Assembly (NCBI GenBank): GCA_937879875.1
Contig: CALFMN010000026.1
Span: 1 to 64,000, forward strand
Origin: an uncultured Chloroflexota bacterium
GTDB lineage: Bacteria; Chloroflexota; Dehalococcoidia; CAUJGQ01
Length of the DNA stretch: 64,000 bases
Reading direction: 5' to 3'
Made by a program: the position numbers and the translations under genes. The notes under the pieces were generated by a model that did not search any database, had not been told where the DNA came from, and was given only the letters and a program-made list of their open reading frames with translations. Position 1 is the stretch's first letter. Each line of letters opens with the position of its first letter. Shown one piece after another: positions 1 to 8,408 of this stretch.

Positions 1-241
1 GCGGCGCGAGCATCGCATTCAGCACCGCTGGCTCCGCGCACGGTTCTGTCCGTCGGTCTGGTGCCGCGTCGTACGCCTTGCCCGCATCGTTGACTGGCCG
101 GCGTTTATTCCTTTGGCGCTGGCAATATTTCGCCGGGGCCGCGAAGTGTGCGCTGGCGGCGCCGAAGCTGCGGCCCGCGCCCGCCGAGGAGGACCCCGCC
201 CGTGGCTACGGCACGTTTGATCGCGACGCTGCGCCCCGTCG

Positions 242-499
242 GTGCTGGAAGCGATCCGCCACGACGCGATCGGCCGCGCCGTGCTGCCGGCCGGCGCCCC
301 GCCGGCGCTCTCGCTCACCGAACGCGAGGAGGCGGTGCTGCGTCTCATTGCCGGTGGCGCGAACTACAAGGAGATCGGGGCAGAGCTGGCGCTCAGCCCG
401 CGCACCGTGCGCCGGACGGCCGAAAGCATGCGGGAGAAGCTCGGCGCCCACTCGCTGGCCCAGTTGCGGGCACAGGCGTGGGAGCGAGACAGGCGCTGA
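242..499 (+). CDS. LuxR-type helix-turn-helix fragment
   Basis: This 85-residue product is almost entirely a LuxR/GerE-type DNA-binding domain. Residues about 24-80 carry the family pattern LTEREEAVLRLIAGG followed by the recognition-helix region LSPRTVRRTAESMREKLG. Such domains normally end response regulators or ATPase-type regulators, and no such partner is present here, so it looks like a remnant. The frame is closed by a TGA at 218-220. A GTG at 202 with a GAGGAGG site just upstream opens a different frame whose first 13 codons run into this one, so a single-base frameshift near 240 could have cut a slightly longer gene. DNA-binding function is likely from sequence; the target is unknown. 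Positions 1-201 show nothing else convincing. Confidence 0.5.
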   Translation: MLEAIRHDAIGRAVLPAGAPPALSLTEREEAVLRLIAGGANYKEIGAELALSPRTVRRTAESMREKLGAHSLAQLRAQAWERDRR

Positions 500-771
500 A
501 ACCGCAGAGCTTGGCCGCAAACGGCCACGAAATGGCCGCTTTTGCCCATAGGCAAACGGTTCATATGGGCTTCATACTCAGGCGACCGCGGCGCGGGTGA
601 ATCAGATTCATTCCTGGTAGCCGCGGAGGCCGTGATGTGCCTTCTCCGTCTGCGCCGGCTGATACGCCGACCCGACAGGTCGCCCGGTTCCCTTGGCGTG
701 GTAGCCTCAAGGTGGCACCCAGATGAGCGAATGAGCGACAGACAGGGTGGGTGGTACAGGAGGTCGCGGGT

Positions 772-904
772 ATGCGGTGCGCCGCTCGCCGGGCGCTGAT
801 CGGCCTGACGGTGCTCACCGCGGCCACCAGCCTGGCGTGCGGCACGCTTGGTCGCGCTCTGCCACCGGCCGCGTCGTCTCCCACCTCGTCAAGCACACCG
901 ATAG
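772..904 (+). pseudogene. 5' fragment of lipoprotein gene cut by an IS3-family element
   Basis: ATG at 772 sits seven bases after AGGAGGT. The product begins with a positively charged stretch, a hydrophobic segment and the lipobox TSLAC, so it is the signal peptide of a lipoprotein, followed by a Ser/Thr/Pro-rich linker. The frame enters the insertion sequence at 905 and stops at 942. If the element is removed, base 904 (codon position 1) joins base 2202 (codon position 2) in phase with the coding frame at 2202-2410. This is consistent with one original gene, though chance gives that phase one time in three. The preceding 500-771 holds nothing recognisable. Confidence 0.55.
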
Positions 905-932
905 TGAACCGCCCCGGGTATCGTGGAGACTC
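905..932 (+). repeat. IS3-family left terminal inverted repeat
   Basis: Begins TGAACCGCCCCGGGT and ends GGAGACTC. It matches the reverse complement of 2174-2201 at 25 of 28 positions. Confidence 0.85.
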
Positions 933-954
933 CAATCCTTGAGAGGAGGGAGTC

Positions 955-1278
955 TTGGCACGGTCAACCCGATATCCACAGGAGCTCCGAGAACGCGCGG
1001 TGCGCATGGTCGGCGAGCACCGCTCCGAGTACCCGTCGGAATGGGCGGCGCTGCGTTCACTCGCGGAAAAGTTCGGGACTACCCCGGAAACGCTGCGCCA
1101 GTGGGTGCGGCGCGCGGAAGTCGATAACGGGAAACGCGCCGGCGTTTCCAGCGAGGAGCGCGAGCGGCTGCGTGCGCTGGAGCGGGAGAACCGAGAACTC
1201 CGCCGCGCGAACGAGATCCTGAAGGCCGCGGCGGCTTTCTTCGCGCGGGAGCTCGACCCGCGACTGCCGAAGTCGTGA
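955..1278 (+). CDS. IS3-family transposase OrfA
   Basis: A 107-residue DNA-binding subunit of the IS3-type transposase. It starts at TTG 955 behind a strong GAGGAGGGA site. Residues about 5-55 form the HTH (YPQELRERAVRMVGEH, then FGTTPETLRQWVRRAE) that recognises the terminal repeats. Residues about 66-98 form a leucine-zipper-like coiled coil (RLRALERENRELRRANEIL) used for dimerisation. In active IS3 elements OrfA is fused to OrfB by programmed frameshifting. Here the stop (1276-1278) overlaps the orfB start at 1275. The protein is intact, but its partner is not. Confidence 0.9.
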   Translation: MARSTRYPQELRERAVRMVGEHRSEYPSEWAALRSLAEKFGTTPETLRQWVRRAEVDNGKRAGVSSEERERLRALERENRELRRANEILKAAAAFFARELDPRLPKS

Positions 1279-2170
1279 CCTTCATCACGGCCAACAAGCT
1301 GCGCTGGGGAGTCGAGCCGATCTGCCGGGTACTCCAGGTCGCTCCCGCCGCCTACTACGCCGCGGTGACGAGGCCGCCATCGGCTCGTGCGGTCCGTGAT
1401 GCGGCACTGAAAGAAGCAATCAGGCGCGTCTGGCAGGAGCACATGGGGGGGTACGGGGCCGACAAGGTCTGGGCGCAGCTACAACGCGGCGGCGTGCGCG
1501 TGGCCCGCTGCACCGTCGCGCGCCTGATGCGGGGCCTCGGCCTCCGTGGCGTGGTGCGGGGCAAGACCAGCTCCGCACCACTGTGAGTGCTGAGGCAGGC
1601 AATCGCCCAGCGGACCTGGTGCAGCGGCAGTTCCGCGCTGCGGCCCCGAACCGTCTGTAGGTCGCCGACCTCACCTATGTGAAGACGCACACGGGCTGGG
1701 GCTACGTGGCCTTCATCATTGATGTCTGCTCGCGCTACGTCGTGGGGTGGCAAGCATCGCGGTCGCTGCGTACCGACCTTGCCCGCGATGCCTTGGCGAT
1801 GGCCATGTGGCGGCGGCGCGGCCAGCGTCTCGCTGGCCTCATCCACCATTCCGATCGCGGCGTCCAGTATCTGGCTATCCGCTACACCGAGCGCCTCGCC
1901 GAGGCGGGAGCCGTGGCCTCGGTTGGGTCGCGTGGGGACAGCTACGATAACGCCCTGGCCGAATCCTTCAATGGGCTCTACAAGGCCGAGCTGATCCGGC
2001 ACCGCGGACCGTGGCGTGGGCTGGACGACGTCGAATACGCCACCCTGGAATATGTGGATTGGTTCAACCAGCGCCGGCTCCACGGTGAACTCGGGATGAT
2101 CCCGCCCGCAGAGTTCGAGGCGATCGCTTACGCTGAGCAGCGGCCAACGCCGCTGGCGGCTTCCCAATAA
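1275..2170 (+). pseudogene. IS3-family transposase OrfB, frameshifted with a nonsense codon
   Basis: Catalytic DDE (rve-type integrase) subunit of the transposase. The first part (1275-1586) is the HTH_21-like region. A frameshift around 1563-1575 moves the continuing homology to another frame, where a TAG at 1658-1660 replaces the tryptophan codon expected in NRLWVADLTYV. The rest (1679-2170) is well conserved: the first Asp in VADLTYV, the second in HHSDRGVQY and the Glu in DNALAESFNGLYKAE, plus the C-terminal WFNQRRLHGELG. Two independent lesions make this copy non-autonomous unless the sequence is wrong. Confidence 0.85.
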
Positions 2171-2173
2171 CCC

Positions 2174-2201
2174 GAGTCTCTACAAAACCCGGGGCGGTTC
2201 A
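2174..2201 (+). repeat. IS3-family right terminal inverted repeat
   Basis: Starts GAGTCTC and ends GGGGCGGTTCA. It is the inverted partner of 905-932. Confidence 0.85.
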
Positions 2202-4611
2202 GGTGGTCTACTGAGGTGTTCAGTGGAACCGGTGATTGGACACAGTCGGACTTCGACACCATCATCGGGGATGCTCCCGGCACATTGCTTTCTTGGCCGG
2301 CACCGCAAATCGACACTCCGTATATGGTTAGTCTGACGAATAACTATGTCACCAACGCGAGCCAACCAGCCGCTGCGTTGGTCACGTGGGGCACCTCGTA
2401 TGGAACGGGCTATGACTCGGCAGCGGCAGCATCTTCCCTTATCGATGGGACTCCGTACAGTCAGAATGGGACTACTGGAGCAATGACTATGAGTATGTGC
2501 CAGGCGTCGCTCCAAACTGGCCGGTCCTTTATGCTGCGGCGCCATCGAGCGGTAGTGGCGGTGTATCTTTCACCCTCACCGGAGCGAACCTTCCAAGTGG
2601 CTCTACCGTTGACGTCGGAGCGATACCGGCTGGGAACGCCTTCTGCAACGGGAGTAGCTGTACAGCCACAGCACCATCGCTTGACGCTGCCTCGGGAGCC
2701 GCCGCCAGTGTTACGGTGGTGGACCCGACCGGTCGTCGGAGCAACAGTATCGCCTTCACCTACACAGCGCCGCAAAACGCAGCGCCATCCATCTCCGCCA
2801 TCAGCCCGAGCTTCGCACCGGTCGGCTACTCGACGCAGGTGATGATCGTCGGGGCGAACCTGGTGGGCGGCGGCGTCAGCTTCGGCGGCACGCCGATCAG
2901 CGGCGCCTGCGGCGCGGAGTGTGTCGTCAACAGCCCATCGTCGCTGCCTGCTGGTAACGTCAGCGTGACCGTTGCTGTGAACGGCCTCACCAGCAACGCC
3001 GTGACCTTCCTCGTCACTTCCGGTACGCCGCCGACGATCGCCGCGGTCGACTTCAACCCCTCGGGGCCGAACCGGGGCGCACCGGGTGGGTATGAGGCAC
3101 TGGAGATCGACGGCACGGGCTTCGATACGACCACGATCGCCAACAATCAGTTCTTCATCGGCCCCAACGCCGTGACGCCGAACCAGTGCTTCAGCCTGGG
3201 CGGTTCACCGCCGCAGCAGGAGTGCAGAGGCTTCACGCCGCCGGGCGCCGGCAACGCCTATGTGACGCTGAAGACGCCCGCTGGGGCCACCAATCCGCAG
3301 TTCAACACCGATCTCTTCCAGTACGTGCCCGTGCTCTCCGCGCTCGGCGTGCCGTCCGGTCCCGCCGCGGGCGGCACCGCCGTCACGCTCAGCGGCCAGG
3401 GGCTCGCCGTCGCCGGCGGCACCACGCACGTCTACTTCGGCGCGAATCCGGCGCTGGATGTGAGCTGCACCGCCGCGCAGTGCCTCGCCACCAGCCCGCC
3501 CGGCTCGGGCACGGCCGCGGTGACGGTCACCATCGCCAATCAGTTGCCGGGCGGCACCTTCACCACCCCGGCGAGCGCCGCGCTCTCCTACACCTACATT
3601 CCGCCGCCGGCGGTCACCGGCGTCAGCCCGAACTCCGGCCCTGTTGCGGGCGGCACGGCCGTCACGATCGCGGGCACCGGCTTCAGCACGGCGACCGGCG
3701 CCACGACGATCGGCTTCGGCGGCGTAGCGGCCACGGGCGTTAGAGCGTGTCTGAAAAATGTTCGAACCATCGTTCCGTGGCTGGTCGTGAGGCCTCTTCT
3801 CACCCTCGCCACGCGTGGGAGGGGCCGCCGAAACCGGCAATCCAATGCGGGCTACGGCCGCCCGTCGATTATTCAGACACGCCCTAGCTGCGCCAGCGCG
3901 ACGAGTTGCGCCGCGACCAGCCCGGCGGGTTGCAGCACGGTCGACGTCACCGTCACGGTGGGTGGCGGCACCAGCGCGACCGGCAGCACCGACCAGTTCA
4001 GCTACACGCCGGCCGGCGCCCCCTGCCCGCCGATCCTGCAATCCCCGGCCGAAGGCACGCAGAACATCAGCACCACGCCGGCCTTCACCTGGCAGGCGCC
4101 GCAGGGCGCCGTCGCCGGCTCGACGGTGTATACCCTGTACATCTCGCAGGGCGGGCAGACATTCGCGACGACTGCCACGTCCTACGCCGTGCCCGCCTCC
4201 GCGGCGATCGCGCCGGGAACGGAGATCTTTTGGACGGTGAGCGCCTGCAACGGCGCGGCCTGCAGCCCCTACGCCCGTGCCTGGGGCGAGTTCACCGCGC
4301 CGCAGCCCGGCGCGCCCGGCCTGACCAGCCCGATCGAGGGCAGCACCGGCGACAGCTTCGTGCCCACCGTGCAATGGACCGCGGCCAGCGGCGCCGTGAG
4401 CGGCGTCACCCAGTACACCGCCGCCATCTGGGACCCCGGTGCCAACGTCTACGCCTACGTCTGGACACCCACGACCGGCTTCAGCGGCACGGTGCCGGCC
4501 GGCTCCCAGCTGCAGCTCAATCACTTCTACTACTACGCGGTCCAGGCCTGCAACGAGAGCGCCTGCGGGCCGCTCGCCCGCTGGGAAGGCTTTACGACGA
4601 CCTCACCGTAG
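2202..4611 (+). pseudogene. 3' part of IPT/TIG-repeat surface lipoprotein, frameshifted and carrying a MITE
   Basis: Extracellular protein with immunoglobulin-like IPT/TIG repeats. The first stretch (2202 to about 2410) reads in one frame (WTQSDFDTIIGDAPG onward). Homology-like sequence then continues in another frame (SEWDYWSNDYEYVPG, about 2461), implying a frameshift at roughly 2412-2460. From 2500 onward several repeats follow the IPT pattern of PxI...SPSFAPVGYSTQVMIVGANL and PAVTGVSPNSGPVAGGTAV, each ending in FxY. Fibronectin-type or beta-sandwich modules (TPAFTWQAPQ, PTVQWTAASG) fill 4020-4611. Paired cysteines are frequent, as in secreted proteins. A 142-bp element at 3743-3884 adds 48 in-frame codons inside one IPT repeat. 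The role may be adhesion or polysaccharide binding; the broken 5' end argues the gene is no longer expressed as a whole. Confidence 0.7.
3743..3884 (+). mobile_element. 142-bp MITE with TA target duplication
   Basis: Bounded by near-identical inverted ends (GAGCGTGTCTGAAAAAT at the left; GGGCGTGTCTGAATAAT reading inward from the right) and flanked by TA at 3741-3742 and 3885-3886. Removing the element plus one TA restores a seamless coding sequence (ATGVSCASATSC). No transposase is present, so it is a miniature element, probably mobilised by an IS630- or IS5-type enzyme (inference from the ends and target). Together with the TA it is 144 bp and has no stop in the host frame. Confidence 0.85.
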
Positions 4612-4690
4612 CGCGTGGCGTCCTGTTCACCATAAGCAGATCGGAGCGAGCGGGCGGCCCGATCCTGCGCCCGCCGAAGCGAGAGAAACG

Positions 4691-5143
4691 ATGCCATCGA
4701 TGCGAATGCGTACCCTTGCCGGCCTCCTGCTGGCACTCGGCGGCGTCGCGCTGGGTCTGGCCCGGCTGGCGTCGGCGCAGTCGGGCCACGCCGTCGCCAC
4801 GGCCACCGCCACCGTCGCGCCGGCCCTGCCGACGAGCAACGCGCCCACGCCCGCGATCCCGCTTAACCCCAGTGCCGTGCCCGCGACGCCGCTGCCGGTG
4901 TATACGCCGGTGTTTCCCGCCAGCCTGCCGCGGCCGTTCGCCACGCCCGCGGCGCCGCCGGCAGACATTCCGGTCAATCCCGACCCGGTTGCGGCAACGC
5001 CGGTCCCGGTCTACACCCCGGACCCGCCGCGCGGCACGCCATCCTCGGCCACCCCCTTCCCGGTCTATACGCCCGATCCACCGCGCGGAACCCCGACCGC
5101 GACCGCCCCGCCGGCCACGCCGAGTCCCGACGCTACGCAGTAG
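4691..5143 (+). CDS. secreted Pro/Thr-rich low-complexity protein
   Basis: A 150-residue protein with a signal peptide (RMRTLAGLLLALGGVALGLA, cleavage probably near LASAQS). The rest is low complexity, dominated by Ala, Pro and Thr. It contains a repeated unit of the form ATPxPVYTPDPPRGTP, clearly twice at the C-terminal side (about residues 106-138) and more loosely before that. No catalytic domain is visible, so a cell-wall or surface spacer role is plausible. ATG 4691 follows GAGAGAAACG, a modest ribosome site. It lies 79 bp behind the IPT-repeat gene on the same strand and may once have been co-transcribed with it. Function unknown. Confidence 0.6.
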   Translation: MPSMRMRTLAGLLLALGGVALGLARLASAQSGHAVATATATVAPALPTSNAPTPAIPLNPSAVPATPLPVYTPVFPASLPRPFATPAAPPADIPVNPDPVAATPVPVYTPDPPRGTPSSATPFPVYTPDPPRGTPTATAPPATPSPDATQ

Positions 5144-5229
5144 GCGCCGCGCAGCAGCCGTCGCACAGCGGCGCGCCCCGTCTGCGGACCAGCCGCACTT
5201 TGCCATTTGCGCCGCGGCACGCCATGATT

Positions 5230-5257
5230 GGGCGGGGCACTTGTAGGTGTCCCGCCC
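5230..5257 (+). other. hairpin in the leader of the AOR gene
   Basis: GGGCGGGGCACT pairs with AGGTGTCCCGCCC across a TGT loop, ending 24 bases before the AOR start at 5282. It is not followed by a T-run, so it is not a typical terminator. It may affect translation or mRNA stability of the AOR message. Confidence 0.3.
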
Positions 5258-5281
5258 TACCGCTGCGACGGAGTGATCGCC

Positions 5282-7078
5282 ATGCCATTCGGCTACTGGA
5301 ACAAGGTCCTGCACGTCAACCTGAGCGAGCGCACGAGCTGGGTCGAGCAGCCGGGCGACGCCTTCTACCGCGACCTGCAGGGCGGTCGCGGCTTCATCGC
5401 CCGCTATCTGCTGGAAAACGTGCCGCCGGGCGCCGACCCGCTCGGGCCGGAGAACGTGCTGGTCTTCGCCATGGGCGTGATGACCGGCGTGGCGCTGCCC
5501 GGCGCCGGCCGGCACTCGGTCGGCGCCCGCTCGCCGCTCACCGGCGGCTTCGGCGAAAGCGAGTCGGGCGGCTTCTGGGGCGCCGAGGTGAAGCGGGCCG
5601 GCTGGGACGCGATCGTCGTGCACGGCGCCTCCGAAACGCCGGTCTACCTCTGGATCAAGGAAGACCAGCCCGTCGAGTTCCGCGACGCGAGCGGCCTCTG
5701 GGGCATGACCACGGGCGAGTGCGAAGAGGCGATCGTGGCCGAACTGGGCGACCAGTGGGTGCGCACCTGCCAGATCGGCCCCGCCGGCGAGCATTTGGTG
5801 CGCTTCGCCAACATCAACAACGACCTGAACGAGGTCGCCGGCCGTACGGGCCTCGGCGCGGTGATGGGCAGCAAGAAGCTGAAGGCGATCGCCGTGCGCG
5901 GAACGAAGAAGGTGCCGGTCTTCGACCCGAAGCCGGTGCAGGCGCTGGCGAAGTGGGTCGCCACCACGCTCGAAGAGAACCACCGCGCCTTCCACGAGTT
6001 CGGCACCGGCGCGGCGATGGTCGGCAAGCACCTGCAGGGTGGTTTGCCTACGCTCAACTACCAGTACGGCGAGTGGGAGCCGGTGGGCGAGATCGACGCC
6101 GTGGCCGTGCGCGACAAAGTGCGCACCGGCATGAAGGCCTGCTACGCCTGCTCCGTGCGCTGCAAGAAGGTCGTGCGCGTGGAAGAGCGCGAGGGCGTGA
6201 GCGATGAGAAGGGCCGGCCCGTCGCCTTCGACCCGCAGGGGCGCTGGAGCATCGACCCCAGGTACGGCGGGCCGGAGTACGAGACGCTCGCCTCGCTCGG
6301 CAACTCGCTGGGCGTGGACGACCTGATCGCGATCTGCAAGGGCAACGAACTGGCGAACGCGCTGGGCATGGACACGATCTCGCTCGGCACCACAATCGCC
6401 TGGGCGATGGAGTGCTACGAGAAAGGCATTCTCACCGACGAAGACACGGGCGGCATCCCGTTCAAGTTCGGCAGCGCCGAGATGGTGATCGCAACAATCC
6501 GCAAGGTCGCCTACCGCGAGGGTTTCGGCGATCTGCTGGCGGAAGGTTCGCAGCGGGCGGCGGCGCGCATCGGCCGCGGCAGCGAGGAGTTTTTGACCAC
6601 GGTGAAGGGCATGGAGATGGCGATGCACGACCCGCGCCACATGCCCGAGATGCGCCCCTCGTATCTGCTGGCGCCCACCGGCGGCGACCACATGCGCCAG
6701 ACGAGCGACAAGAACGCCTTCCGCAACCAGGCCGGCATCTGCTTCTTCCTCAACTACAAGGATGAGCAGGTGCTGGACGTGCTCAACGCCGTCACCGGCT
6801 GGGGCGTTTCGCAGGAAGAGGTGGTGCAGGCGGCGCACCGCGGCCTGGCGATGGCGCGGCTGTTCAACATGCGTGAGGGCTTCGGCCGCGAGCACGACGC
6901 GCTGCCCAAAAAGTTCCAGAACGCGTTGGCGAAGCACCCTGGCCTCAGCCCGGAGCTGCAGGACGAGATCGTGACCGACTACTACCGCGAGCACGGCTGG
7001 AACGAAGAGACTGGCCGCCCCACGACGGAGACGATCGAGCGCCTCGGCCTGCGGCAGTACATCGGCGCCGCGGGCTGA
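5282..7078 (+). CDS. aldehyde:ferredoxin oxidoreductase family protein
   Basis: A 598-residue member of the tungsten- (or molybdenum-) pterin aldehyde ferredoxin oxidoreductase family, which oxidises aldehydes to acids with ferredoxin as acceptor in the cytoplasm. The N-terminal domain 1 shows the expected GYWNKVLHVNLSER opening and the ARSPLTGGFGESESGGFWG pterin-binding region. The [4Fe-4S] ligands of the family are all present: C287, C290 and C294 (CYACSVRC) and C487 (NQAGICFF). ATG 5282 matches the family start; an in-frame upstream extension has no homologous look. The last 22 codons and the stop lie in a 77-bp segment repeated at 7989-8065. No cofactor-biosynthesis or ferredoxin gene adjoins it. 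Substrate not predictable. Confidence 0.9.
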   Translation: MPFGYWNKVLHVNLSERTSWVEQPGDAFYRDLQGGRGFIARYLLENVPPGADPLGPENVLVFAMGVMTGVALPGAGRHSVGARSPLTGGFGESESGGFWGAEVKRAGWDAIVVHGASETPVYLWIKEDQPVEFRDASGLWGMTTGECEEAIVAELGDQWVRTCQIGPAGEHLVRFANINNDLNEVAGRTGLGAVMGSKKLKAIAVRGTKKVPVFDPKPVQALAKWVATTLEENHRAFHEFGTGAAMVGKHLQGGLPTLNYQYGEWEPVGEIDAVAVRDKVRTGMKACYACSVRCKKVVRVEEREGVSDEKGRPVAFDPQGRWSIDPRYGGPEYETLASLGNSLGVDDLIAICKGNELANALGMDTISLGTTIAWAMECYEKGILTDEDTGGIPFKFGSAEMVIATIRKVAYREGFGDLLAEGSQRAAARIGRGSEEFLTTVKGMEMAMHDPRHMPEMRPSYLLAPTGGDHMRQTSDKNAFRNQAGICFFLNYKDEQVLDVLNAVTGWGVSQEEVVQAAHRGLAMARLFNMREGFGREHDALPKKFQNALAKHPGLSPELQDEIVTDYYREHGWNEETGRPTTETIERLGLRQYIGAAG

Positions 7079-7089
7079 GCCAGGCCCGC
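7013..7089 (+). repeat. 77-bp direct repeat, copy 1 (AOR gene 3' end)
   Basis: Starts GGCCGCCCCACGACGGAG, covers the AOR stop codon and ends CAGGCCCGC. It matches 7989-8065 at 75 of 77 positions. The two copies bracket the toxin-antitoxin module. Confidence 0.9.
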
Positions 7090-7180
7090 ATCGAGCGTCT
7101 CGATACGGCCTGCAATCGCGGCCGATCTGGCTGATTTGGCGCACACGTCGAGGTCATCTCAGCCGCTGGCACGGCGTCGG

Positions 7181-7208
7181 TTGCGATCGGGCGTCGGACG
7201 TGTATGCT
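7181..7208 (+). promoter_or_regulatory. putative promoter of the toxin-antitoxin pair
   Basis: TTGCGA (7181-7186), a 16-bp spacer and TATGCT (7203-7208), 38 bp before the toxin ATG. Further A/T-rich TATAAC (7208-7213) and TATAAG (7222-7227) motifs lie next to it and could form an autoregulatory site. Prediction by eye only. Confidence 0.35.
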
Positions 7209-7245
7209 ATAACCAATCGGGTATAAGACGGACGCATCAGCAGCG

Positions 7246-7614
7246 ATGGATGTCAAATACTTCCGCGATGCTGCCGGCCGCGAACCCGTGCGGGAGTTCA
7301 TCGATGACCTGTATCACCATCGGAAAGGCGCCGCGGCCAAAGCCGTGGCATACATCGATCGTGTGCTTGGGCGCCATCAGCCGGGCGGCCCACCACTGCC
7401 TGCAAACTATGTGAAGGCTCTTGGCGATGGATTGTTCGAACTGCGACCCGAGCACGGCAACGTTGAGTATCGAATCTACTTCACCATCGACAACCGGGGG
7501 ACGGCCTGGCTGCTTCACGCCACACAGAAAAGACCAAACCGCAGAACTGAGCAGGCGGAGATCGACCGCGCGTACCGGTATCTCCAACAGCAGCGCGAGG
7601 GCAGGCAGCAATGA
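7246..7614 (+). CDS. HigB/RelE-superfamily toxin (phage Gp49-like)
   Basis: A 122-residue protein of the phage-derived Gp49-like/HigB branch of the RelE superfamily, ribosome-dependent mRNA interferases in characterised members. Typical features are the opening VKYFRDAAGREPVREFIDDL, a central LGDGLFELRPEHGNVEYRIYF core strand region, and the C-terminal LLHATQKRPNRRTEQAEIDRAYRY. The basic residues K and R in that last block are those the family uses at the active site. The order toxin first, antitoxin second is usual for HigBA. The stop overlaps the antitoxin start (ATGA at 7611). The pair lies between two copies of the AOR 3' end, which points to a recently acquired module. Confidence 0.85.
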   Translation: MDVKYFRDAAGREPVREFIDDLYHHRKGAAAKAVAYIDRVLGRHQPGGPPLPANYVKALGDGLFELRPEHGNVEYRIYFTIDNRGTAWLLHATQKRPNRRTEQAEIDRAYRYLQQQREGRQQ

Positions 7615-7952
7615 CAACCTTTGACCGCCACCGCGACCAGATGATGCAGAACCCGGAGTTCGCCCGCTCTGTGCGCGAAGCTGGGGCGGAATTGGAATTG
7701 GCCATCCAGACGGCCGCCATCCGCGAGGCCCGCGGCATGACGCAGTCACAGCTTGCCGAGGCCGCGGGCATGCAGCAATCCGCGATCGCTCGCTACGAAA
7801 AAGCAGGCCGTACGCCAAGCGTGACCACACTCTGGCGGCTTGCAACCGCGCTGGATGCCCGTATCATCATCGGACCCGAGTATCAAGTCCACGTCGAACC
7901 GTGCGGAAAACGGCGGCAGAAGGCTGAGCGGCGCATCGAGAGTTCGACCTGA
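7611..7952 (+). CDS. HigA-type XRE antitoxin
   Basis: A 113-residue antitoxin with an XRE-family helix-turn-helix at about residues 38-92 (AIREARGMTQSQLAEAAGM, then QQSAIARYEKAGRTPSVTTL). In HigBA pairs this protein neutralises the toxin and represses the operon by binding the promoter. The N-terminal helix region (about residues 1-35, NPEFARSVREAGAELEL) fits the toxin-contact part. It is translationally coupled to the toxin by a 4-bp ATGA overlap. Confidence 0.85.
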   Translation: MTTFDRHRDQMMQNPEFARSVREAGAELELAIQTAAIREARGMTQSQLAEAAGMQQSAIARYEKAGRTPSVTTLWRLATALDARIIIGPEYQVHVEPCGKRRQKAERRIESST

Positions 7953-8408
7953 TGGGCGATGGGGCCGACCGCCCAGCGCAGGCGCAACGGCCGCCCCACG
8001 ACGGAGACGATCGAGCGCCTCGGCCTGCGGCAGTACATCGGCGCCGCCGGCTGAGCCAGGTCCGCTCCCCGCGCTTTGACGTCGCCCGCCGCGGCCGGCC
8101 AGGGCTGGCGCGCGCCGCGAAGAACCGCCGCGCCCATGACCGTGAAGGGCTTGGCCGCGCTGTTGCTGGACGCTGCAGATTCCGCTGTAAAATATTGACC
8201 CGTTTCACCGCGATAAGACTGGCGGAGGCTCAAGAGCCCCACGCCAGGCCCGCTACCGACGACCAGAACCACTGCCAGAGGACGATCTACGCTCCGGTGA
8301 GCGTGAGGCGCCAGCGCAATGTCTCCGCTGGCCTCCTCAGGCCGACGGCAGTGAGACGGCGCAGACGTGCACCACGGTTCATAGTGCGCCAGCTTTGTCA
8401 GGACGTAG
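7953..8408. other. gene-free stretch downstream of the toxin-antitoxin pair
   Basis: This 456-bp stretch contains the second copy of the AOR 3' end (7989-8065), which would encode the same C-terminal peptide and stop. After it no credible gene, tRNA or terminator is visible up to the convergent gene ending at 8409. Confidence 0.6.
7989..8065 (+). repeat. 77-bp direct repeat, copy 2
   Basis: Duplicate of 7013-7089 with two substitutions (the GCG to GCC and GGC to GGT differences near its 3' end). It lacks the upstream part of the AOR gene. It marks the distal border of a 976-bp unit carrying the toxin-antitoxin genes. Confidence 0.9.

Larger units (their letters stand above)
905..2201 (+). 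mobile_element. IS3-family insertion sequence, degenerate
   Basis: A 1297-bp element bounded by 28-bp imperfect inverted repeats (905-932 and 2174-2201, 25 of 28 matching) that start with TGAACC and end with GGTTCA, the TG...CA ends usual for IS3. It contains orfA and a broken orfB. The flanking trinucleotides (TAG on the left, GGT on the right) do not match, so no target-site duplication is visible. This suggests later rearrangement or deletion at one end, or an atypical insertion. It lies inside a lipoprotein gene. Confidence 0.85.

Noticed and set aside
1658..1660. In-frame TAG in transposase OrfB considered as recoding (pyrrolysine)
   Set aside because: It replaces a conserved Trp in a transposase that also has a frameshift, so decay is simpler.
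905..2201. Target-site duplication for the IS3-family element
   Set aside because: Flanking bases TAG and GGT differ; shifting the ends by a few bases does not produce a match.
3205..4524. 439-codon open frame opposite the IPT-repeat region
   Set aside because: Low-complexity Arg/Gly/Ala product; the plus strand shows proper IPT repeats.
4592..7144. 850-codon open frame on the minus strand across the AOR gene
   Set aside because: Shadow of high GC codon usage. The plus-strand AOR product has all family motifs, while this one is Arg/Ala/Gly/His-rich without a domain.
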